Of a stretch of 64,000 bases of DNA, positions 56,820 to 64,000 are shown in pieces (the first letter of the stretch is position 1; each line of letters begins with the position of its first letter). A program made the translations under genes and the position numbers. Where the stretch lies: the NCBI GenBank assembly GCA_002221725.1, contig NJFT01000178.1, forward strand, positions 1-64,000. Reading direction: 5' to 3'. The notes below the pieces were generated by a model that searched no databases, was not told the DNA's origin, and was given only the letters and a program-made list of their open reading frames with translations. The stretch comes from Scedosporium boydii. Lineage: Eukaryota; Ascomycota; Sordariomycetes; Microascales; Microascaceae.

Positions 56820-57884
56820 TTACCTGCCCTTAAACACAGGCTTTCTCTTCTCAGAAAACGCCTTCAACGCCTCATCCCTATCCTCCGTCGCCACAACCCT
56901 CTCATACATCTTATTCTCCATCTCCTCCCTCGCCCACCCGACAGCCTCCAACCCAGCCCTAATAGCAACGGGTCCACCCTCGCAAATCTCCATCGCAAAC
57001 CTCACGGCCTCGCTCAGCGCCGCCCGCTGCGCCCTCTCCAACACGCTACCGGTCTCGCCGGCCGCCGCGTCCTCCTTCTCCGTCACCTCGACCAATCTGT
57101 CGGCGATACCGAGGAAGTACGCCTCGGGCGCCGACACGCGACGGCCCGTGAGGATGAGGTCTCGGGCGCGGGAGAGTCCGACGAGGCCCGTGAGGCGGTA
57201 GGTGCCTCCGGCGCCGGGGATGATGCCGAGGCGGGTTTCGGGGAGACCGACTACGGCGTTGGATGAGAGGACGCGGAAGTGGGTCGATAGGGCGAGTTCG
57301 AGACCGCCGCCGAGAGCGAGGGAGGAGATGGCGCTGATGGTGGGGACAGGGATTGTGGAGAGGGCGGAGAATGTGCCGCGGAGATTCGTGAGGAAGATTT
57401 CGGTTCTATGATGTAATTTCTCAGTTAGATATTCATCCTCAATAGAATGGGGGATCATGGGAAGGGAGGGTCAGCCGTACTCTTCCCTAGTGAATCCCTT
57501 CCTCTCCTTCAAATCAGCTCCCGCGCAAAAGCACGACTCAACAGCACTAGCCAACACCACCGCCCTCGTAGGGCCCTTCTCATCCACGCCCGCCGCGCCG
57601 CCAAAGATCTTCTTGGGAGGCAGCTCCTCGCCGTTCTCGCCGTACTGGCTATGCACGGCGTCGATCTCCTGCCGCAGCGAGGCCAGCAGCGCGCGCGAGA
57701 TGGCGTTTCGCGCCTTGGGGCGGTTGAGCTCGAGGACGCGGATGTGGCCCGATCCGGGGGCGGGGAGGTTCGTCACGCGGATGAGAGGCTCGGTCGATTC
57801 GGCGGAGTAGAAGCGGCGGGCTGTGGTGGAGGTGATGCGCATGGGAGCGCGCTGGCCGAGGCGTAGGAGGGTTCGTGGAGGCAT
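56820..57884 (-). CDS. enoyl-CoA hydratase family, methylglutaconyl-CoA hydratase-like
   Basis: Crotonase-fold enzyme, probably 3-methylglutaconyl-CoA hydratase of mitochondrial leucine breakdown (AUH-type). Exons are 57884-57481 and 57405-56820 with a 75-bp intron, giving 329 aa. The N terminus (RTLLRLGQRAPMRITSTTAR) looks like a mitochondrial presequence. The first oxyanion-hole block is FCAGADLKER (residues 119-128), the second SSLALGGGLELALSTHFRV, and GLPETRLGIIPGAGGTYRL carries the catalytic Glu region. KAFSEKRKPVFKGR is a typical family C terminus. A loop insertion with ENGEELPPKKIFGG lies before the first block. The substrate assignment is by similarity to AUH and not certain within the crotonase superfamily. 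Confidence 0.9.
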
Positions 57885-58440
57885 TTTTTCGGTTGTAGGA
57901 TTGGGAGAGGAGGGAGGGGGGAACTTGAGACTAGGGTTGGATCAATTGATTGTCAATTGATGGCGAGGATGGGGAGGATGGTGGAGAGAGGTTTCGGCGG
58001 TTTTGTTGGAAGAAATGACGTTTTGCAGAGCTTTGGTCGGCTCGGCTTTTCTTCCGGCTTGTGTCGGCCATTGATCGGGACGAGCTTCACCGAGTCTCAC
58101 CGAGATCGCTTTTACCCTACAGAATCCGAGGCACAACTTTAACCTCAATGCAGATTGAGCAAAAGTGCTTTATAAGATGAAAAAAAGAGGGGTGGCCTGG
58201 TGATGATAGCTGCCCGGGAACTGTCAGGCTTTAATTCTCCTCCATTAACGACACCGAATTGATCAATTCCTGAGTGACGTGAATACAGCCTACGGGTTGT
58301 CCCTGTCTCATCTCCAGCAGCTCACTCACAATATGCTTCAATCACATCAACGCTGTTTTCTGTATTCGCACATCGCTCCGTAGCAAACCCCAACGCCTAG
58401 CATAACATCCAAGTCATAAGAGAGTTAAAAAAAGGTCCAA
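57885..58440. other. intergenic stretch
   Basis: Two CAATTG palindromes lie within 18 bp at about 57940-57957. No gene seen. Confidence 0.6.
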
Positions 58441-59526
58441 CTAAAACTGCTTGATGAGTGCCGCATCCACCGGAGGCACCGTAACCACCTCCGTATCATT
58501 CATCTCACCACCCCTAAAAGCGTACGTAAACGTCCACCCCGAAGCTGCTCCTCCATGCCTCCCTTCCCTATCAACCACCACGATGCCGCTCATGATCCCA
58601 GGATACCTCTTCACCATCCTCCTCACCGCGTCCTCGGCCGCCTCCGTCGGGGTCATCCCGTGCCTCAAGTTCTCCACGGCCTGATAACACGGCAAGAACC
58701 GCATCATGATATCCCCATCCCCTGTCGCACCACACCCGCCCGCCTCGCTGTCAACGTAGGATCCACTGCCGGGGATGGGTCCGTCGCCAACCCGACCGGG
58801 GATCTTATGCGACGCGCCGTTCGTGGAAGTTCCCGCCGCCATCCTGCCCGCCTTGTCAACCGCAATCATCGAAATGGTATCGTGCGACGTCCTCGTCGAC
58901 CTTGGCGCTCTTTCCTCGCTATACCCCCACAGTCCTCTTCCTTCAACCTGTCCTCCCGATAATGGAATCGGCTCATACGGTCCACAAGAAGACTTCGGAT
59001 CCGGCCTAACATTCACCCTAAAATTCCCCTTACACCCACCCTCCCTCCATGCCTCACACAAAGCCCTCGACTCCTCCGTCCCCAAATCCTCCTCCACAAA
59101 CCCATTCTCCACCGCAAACCGCGTCGCCAAATCCCCCGCCAGCATCGTGTGCTGCGTATATTCGAGCACCCTCCTCGCGACGGCCACCGCATGCCTAACG
59201 CGTCGCAAACCCGCCACGGCACCAATCTTCAACGTCGCGCCATCCATGACCATGGCGTCCAGCGTCGTCTCGCACGATTCATCGGGGGATCCGCCAAAGC
59301 CTACCGTGCCGTCGCATTGGTTGCGTTCGCAGGTGGAGCAGCCAATTTCGATGGCGTCCAGGGCCGTGGTGGTGGGGTTGAGGAGGGAGGTGTAGGCGGC
59401 TGTTGTGGCGGCTGTGAAGGGACCGCCCCAGGTGTTTATGACGAAGGGGAGGCCTGGGGGGATTTGGGACTGGGCGTGGGTGAGGGGTAGGAGGGCTGTC
59501 AGGAGGGAGAGGGTTTGGAGGTTCAT
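58441..59526 (-). CDS. N4-(beta-N-acetylglucosaminyl)-L-asparaginase (aspartylglucosaminidase)
   Basis: An Ntn-hydrolase that cleaves the GlcNAc-Asn bond during glycoprotein breakdown. 361 aa, single exon. Residues 1-18 form a signal peptide (MNLQTLSLLTALLPLTHA). Early blocks are PFVINTWGGPFTAATTAAY and GCSTCERNQCDGTVGFGGSP. The autocatalytic site is SHDTISMIAVD with Thr217 as new N-terminal nucleophile, so the precursor should split into two chains there. The substrate region is RVGDGPIPGSGSYVD followed by CGATGDGD. All key residues are present. Vacuolar or extracellular location is inferred from the signal peptide. Confidence 0.94.
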   Translation of the reverse strand: MNLQTLSLLTALLPLTHAQSQIPPGLPFVINTWGGPFTAATTAAYTSLLNPTTTALDAIEIGCSTCERNQCDGTVGFGGSPDESCETTLDAMVMDGATLKIGAVAGLRRVRHAVAVARRVLEYTQHTMLAGDLATRFAVENGFVEEDLGTEESRALCEAWREGGCKGNFRVNVRPDPKSSCGPYEPIPLSGGQVEGRGLWGYSEERAPRSTRTSHDTISMIAVDKAGRMAAGTSTNGASHKIPGRVGDGPIPGSGSYVDSEAGGCGATGDGDIMMRFLPCYQAVENLRHGMTPTEAAEDAVRRMVKRYPGIMSGIVVVDREGRHGGAASGWTFTYAFRGGEMNDTEVVTVPPVDAALIKQF

Positions 59527-61944
59527 TTTGAGGATGTGGCGTTCGTTGTGTTGTCGGAGTGAGGTTGTTGATAACTTTAGGTGAGGCAGGTGCGATGTGG
59601 GGTTTGTTTTGGCTCATCTCATCGCCGAGAACCAATGCCGCGTCCACGCAGCATTTTGGCTTTTAACCGCCACACCACAACAACACGAGGCTTAAGTCCA
59701 TGATTACATGCGAAAACTTCATATTTTCAGTTTTGAATCTTATTCGTTAGAGGATTCTTCGTATATCTAGGTGATAAAATATTTATCAATCGTTATGCTC
59801 TAGTTTGGCGATTACGATTACCGCGAATCGGTGACTCCTACGTCAACATTCTTGAGATGACGGTGGAATTGATGCTTCACCATGGCTCTCCATGCAAAGC
59901 GGGCGGCTGCCTCAGCGGAGTGTTCCCATTCATACACTATACGGCCCGGTACTAAACTGGGAATCCACGGAAATTTGATTGCTGATTTTATTTATAGCAC
60001 GCGGGCAGATCGGCTTGAAAGAAGAAAAGGAACGGGAAAAGAGAAAGAAACTAGGTCCGAGTCCTCTCCGCCGTCAAGTTTTAGCATAGTGCCTCTGCGG
60101 GAACCCTGTGGGGTTGATTCCCACGGGCATGCCTTCTTTTACTGCGACCCTGGGAACGAGTCGACAATGGAAAATTATCCGAGACGATGAACGGTGTTCG
60201 CTTGAGCTCTGCTCGAGAAGCTGTTTTTCTTGGGAGACGCGTTGCTCACCCCCCACACACAAGCAGCAGGAGGTCACTGGTGGCCCCTGTGCTTCAAACC
60301 TACACACGGGGCTGCGACGAAGTTGAATCTATGGAGAGAGGTTGAACGGATGCTGGCTTTCTGGGGAGGCCTACTATGATTGATGATTACTTTCTCGAAA
60401 GGTGCGCCACCACGGCTCGCCAAAACCCACGGTGGCACCGTTAATATGGAAGTGGAAGTGGAAGGCGGCACGGTGGATGCTAGATGCCCGGCCCAAGAAC
60501 ATTCGGGCGCCGCTCTCACATATGCACATATACCCACACCCATGGCGAGATCTATCATTCAGCCTGAAGTGAAGGGTATCTCAACCCCGAGCTTCATTGG
60601 CCGGTTTTGCAATCTGCCCACCGGAATCGCATGCTTTCACCTACACTCCTCCTCCCTAAACCCTCCTGCACGAGAAATTCGCGAGGCAGCAGCTTGATGG
60701 TTTCTTTGTTGGCCCAGCGGGTCCGCAGCGAGGATTTCAGTTGAAACGGACTGGGTAGCACAGGAATTCTTCATGCCCTTGCAACGTTTGAGTAGGCGAT
60801 GGGGCTTTCTGTCGGAGAGAGCGGAATCAAGGCCGGATTGTGGTGGGAATCACAGCCATCGATCGCAAAGCTTCCGACCATCCTTGAGGGTGCGTTGTTA
60901 ACGACGATTCGGAAGGATGGGACCGCTGCCGCCGTTATATTCTTCAAGTTTGTGAGGCTAAAACAGGAGTTCACTAACACTCTTTGAGTGGATACTCTGT
61001 CTTGATCAGCTGCTTTCCCATCTTTTTCTCTAGACTCATGAACGACCTATTCTCCGCCAAACAAACCAGGACATGAGAAGCCGTCTGGATTCTAAATCGA
61101 GAGACGGCATAAGAACGACCCAATTCAATCGATCTCGTCTCCCGGGTCTGTTTCTATTCTAAGATCCCGAACTGGCTCTAAAAAGAGACGCAAAAAGCTC
61201 TGGGCGTGGGGCGCGATATATCTCGACCCTCCACGTAAGGGCCACGGATCCATTAATTAAGTAGATAGATGAAGTGACTCTTTACAGCTTTCTCCCAGCA
61301 GAGGAGGCCCATCATGGGGTTTGTTCAGGTTTTCCACCGTCAGGGCCGATATGGCGAGAGACGGATAATTTGGCGCACTCAACAGGGCCATTTATATTCA
61401 TCCGGAATAGGAAACCCAGCAAAGCACTCATTGTTCGTTTCCGAGTCCTTTTTAATCTACGTCATTAATGAAAAGGCAATATCCAATATTCTTGATATTG
61501 GCTGTCCCCCATGACGATTCCGAAGGCGTATTATTTGAGCCTACGAAGGATAAAATGGTTTGGAAATCCCTCGCGAGTTTCCCGAGGTCCCGGTTTTCTT
61601 CTGTCTGTCCGCCAGTTCTCTTCATCGTCATCATCATCACGCTCTCGTCACTTCCATCCATCGGAAAACAGAAACCAGTCGACGAAAAAGCTGCGCGCCT
61701 CTTAATCGCGCGTATGTTGTGAGGCGTCTCCACTCAATAGCAGATACGAAAAGCCCCATCGAAAGAGAAAAAAAAGCAGCAAGCGCTAAAGCGTTCCCGC
61801 CTGAAAGGGGAATTGATTGTCGCGCATTTCCCAACGTCTTTTTCACCTCGTCACTCCATTCTACTTCATCTCGGCTACAAAAAGAAAAAAAAGCGGGGGG
61901 GAAAGGAAGGAAAAGAGAAAACGAAAACCCGAACTGTCGCAACA
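59527..61944. other. gene-poor stretch
   Basis: Promoter of the aspartylglucosaminidase gene and unassigned sequence. No frame here has recognisable features. The last part is the leader of the next secreted-protein gene. Confidence 0.55.
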
Positions 61945-62426
61945 ATGAACCTCCCTCTTAGTCTTCTCGGCCTCTTGGCTACCATGCTTTGCCAAGCTGC
62001 TGCCTCTCCTATCGCAGAGCCGCCAGAACAAACAGCTGGATGTACCGTGACTATCGGAGCTTGTCCCAACGGTTCGCTGATCGAGCTCAACCTCACCGAG
62101 TGCGCGTGCAAATGTCTCGAGAGCTCTTGCAGTGAGGTATGGGTGCCACCTCTATCGCTTCGCTTATAGATTCCACTCGCGCTCTGTGGTGATTTTGCTG
62201 ACTTTCGCTCCTGTAGATCGGAGGATGCGACAATCCTAACGGCACACCGTTCAAGGGTGATGACCTTGGCAACGAGTTCCAAAACTGCGTACAGGTACGT
62301 CAAGGTGATTTGATATCAAGTTATGGCAATCTGCTAACATGATTCGTGCTGTAGAGTACCGAGTGCTTGCCCATCTTTGCCGCCGGCCAAGAACTTAACC
62401 CAAGCTTGATCAACTGCGCGCCCTGA
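61945..62426 (+). CDS. 113-aa secreted ten-cysteine protein (effector candidate)
   Basis: Three exons, 61945-62136, 62217-62294 and 62355-62426, all phase 0 with clean GTATGG/GTACGT donors and TGTAG acceptors. The signal peptide is about residues 1-20 (MNLPLSLLGLLATMLCQAAA). The mature part has ten cysteines, beginning GCTVTIGACPNGS, then ECACKCLESSCSE, GGCDNPNG, FQNCVQ and TECLPIFAAGQELNPSLINC. Each intron falls between Cys-containing blocks. I recognise no domain. The size, cysteine density and secretion signal fit a small secreted effector-like or wall-interacting protein. Confidence 0.83.
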
Positions 62427-62434
62427 CGGGTCTA

Positions 62435-62460
62435 AGAGAGAGAGAGAGAGAGAGAGAGAG
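62435..62460. repeat. (AG)13 microsatellite
   Basis: Thirteen AG units starting nine bases after the stop codon of the ten-cysteine protein, so probably in its 3' UTR. Confidence 0.95.
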
Positions 62461-63866
62461 AAATTATCGGAATAAAATTATGACCCGCGGTGCCTAAGCG
62501 GTTCGCCTGCGGTCAGCATGAGGGAGGGATATCTGTCTGCATGGAGTTGGGGCGTTGAGATCCTTCGATTCGAACTTGAGGGAAGACTGGCCTTTTTGTC
62601 AACATTCATCTGTGGATTGAATATTTGTGGGAGTTTTTGTCTTCTTCACAAAATACCTTGGGCTTATTGTTATGGGTAACAAACAATTTGACTGGCGTTG
62701 GCATGGGAACTTTCTGTATATTATTTTAGATATGCCGTGTCGCTTCGATGGATTCCTGTTACGATTCCAGTCAAACAGCTCCGAGGAGCCCAACGAGGAA
62801 GGGCAGGCTGTCTAAGTGTCCTAGATGTCGTTAATATTCTCTGCGAATTCTGGAAGCGATACTCCACTGTTAGCGATGCTTGTCCAGGATGTCATTCATG
62901 ATCAAGCAATGGAGGAGCAAGCCAGTGAAAAGGCCGTACATTCATCCTGGTCGGCGGTTATCTATCCACATGGCCGTCACTCTATTTGGTTCGTGGCTTT
63001 CCTACTTCGAGTGGCTCGTGAATGCGACGAATCAATTCATAATTTTTGAAGTTTCCCCTGAAGAGGGAAATCAAGAGTCGCCGGGGCCCGGACGGAGACG
63101 GGGTGGCCCCGCTTTGACCACCGCCGGAAACTGGGAACTTCGCCGGATGAAGTTGGCGGGCCCGATATGTCTGGGAATCGTGCCGCAAAAACTGCACACC
63201 ACGTTGCGTGTTTAAAATAGTAGGAATAATTTTCGATTCTAGAAATCTATTTGGATCGTGGATCTAGCGTCTAGGTTCAAAGGAAGGAGCGCCTTCCGCA
63301 CCTCAGCATCTCTACACCTTCCTCGACATATCCATCCCCCGGGATATGGTGCAGGCCAGCCACCCAGATTGCAACTCACATCACCCTAATCGGACAACCT
63401 TATGACGGTAGGTGGTGTAATTTCCCATTATATCAGACTCGTGGCATTCCCCACGCAGATAAACCCCGTGGCTTGGATGCTACGGATGACTGGTCTAAAA
63501 CAAAGATTAAGTTGCGCCCTAGAGAAGTTGTCCCGCTCGCTTCAGAATCATAAACTCATGTGGCACAGCGCCACACACACGTACTCACACACCCATACAG
63601 ACACGTCGACCTCACTTCATATGTGAAGATGGGTGATCCCCTGATTTTAGAAGAAGGGTATATCAATGTTAAAAGACCCGGGAAACTTTCCCAGCGGTTG
63701 CCCATACCACATGGCACCCGTGTTTCATCGAGGGTGACTCCGAGCTCGGAGTCCCGCTCTCACCTCTCATCTCTCATCACTTACCTCCCTCTTTCGGACT
63801 TACCAAAAGTGTCGGAATTCTACAGCAGGGAGAAAACCGACCTACAGCACCTTCTTCCATTTCCGG
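62461..63866. other. intergenic stretch
   Basis: No gene seen. A CA-rich tract (63568-63602) is present. Confidence 0.55.
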
Positions 63867-64000
63867 ATGACCTGCCGTCCCAAATCACGCCGGTCCCCAG
63901 ACCCGAGCCTTTCCCCATCGGAGTATCTCGCTCGAGGCGCCGTCATCTCTACGCCCGAGCTCCTCCTACTTATCCTCGAGAACCTAGACTTGAAAACGCT
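63867..64000 (+). CDS. 5' end of an F-box-like protein gene (partial)
   Basis: From the ATG at 63867 the frame stays open to the window edge (44 codons). It reads SPSEYLARGAVISTPELLLL and then ILENLDLKT. The pattern of a short leader, then (L/T)PELLLLILENLDLKTL, matches the first helix of an F-box, the Skp1-binding domain of SCF ubiquitin ligases. The rest is outside the window, so the substrate-binding part is unknown. Confidence 0.6.
   Translation, partial: MTCRPKSRRSPDPSLSPSEYLARGAVISTPELLLLILENLDLKT

Noticed and set aside
62480..62585. Possible tRNA with A-box-like and TTCGA sequences
   Set aside because: Position 10 and the T stem do not fit and no acceptor stem forms.

Overview
This window is nuclear DNA of a filamentous ascomycete (Pezizomycotina). 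The evidence is short GT-AG introns of about 50-80 bp, intron-poor GC-rich coding sequence, long AT-richer intergenic stretches, and proteins typical of this group (VID27, a WSC-type wall sensor, a Nup37-like nucleoporin, small secreted cysteine-rich proteins). A Sordariomycete-like lineage is my inference; the sequence does not prove it.

Layout. Bases 1-3.8 kb hold no supportable gene. At 4.1-5.2 kb lies a secreted repeat protein: a signal peptide followed by seven near-identical units, each starting ADDGSW and separated by six RR/KR sites. This is the architecture of a kexin-processed peptide precursor, and it is the most interesting object in the window. From 5.8 to 14 kb are POL2 (DNA polymerase epsilon catalytic subunit, three exons, minus) and the divergent COX20 (plus). 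A conserved-looking nuclear-type protein of unknown function follows (14.4-15.6 kb), then an extended short-chain dehydrogenase whose catalytic Tyr is replaced by Phe (19.0-20.1 kb), a tRNA-Gly(TCC) with a 9-nt intron (21.2 kb), an aldose 1-epimerase (21.9-23.0 kb) and a 785-aa disordered protein (23.4-25.8 kb).

The 25.8-30.3 kb stretch is gene-poor and holds one 74-aa secreted eight-cysteine protein. VID27 (30.3-32.9 kb) and a prenylcysteine oxidase with an ADEL C terminus (33.9-35.8 kb) follow. A 5.9-kb block without genes (35.8-41.7 kb) is dotted with a short TACTTCGTAC-type motif. A WSC cell-wall sensor (41.7-42.7 kb) precedes another gene-poor block. The 46.7-50.3 kb accessory stretch holds a two-module secreted protein with a His-rich linker and a KR site, a frameshifted remnant of a NACHT-type NLR gene, and a 189-aa secreted protein with a KR site.

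The right end returns to housekeeping genes: a Nup37-like WD protein (50.9-53.2 kb), a small Cys-rich protein (54.8 kb), a mitochondrial LEA-like protein (55.5-56.1 kb), a methylglutaconyl-CoA hydratase-like enzyme (56.8-57.9 kb) and a secreted or vacuolar aspartylglucosaminidase (58.4-59.5 kb). A 113-aa secreted ten-cysteine protein (61.9-62.4 kb) and the 5' end of an F-box-like gene running off the window (63.9 kb) complete it. Core genes and secreted/effector-like genes alternate, and the latter sit in the longer intergenic stretches. No operon logic is expected or seen. I saw no intact transposon and no CRISPR array.
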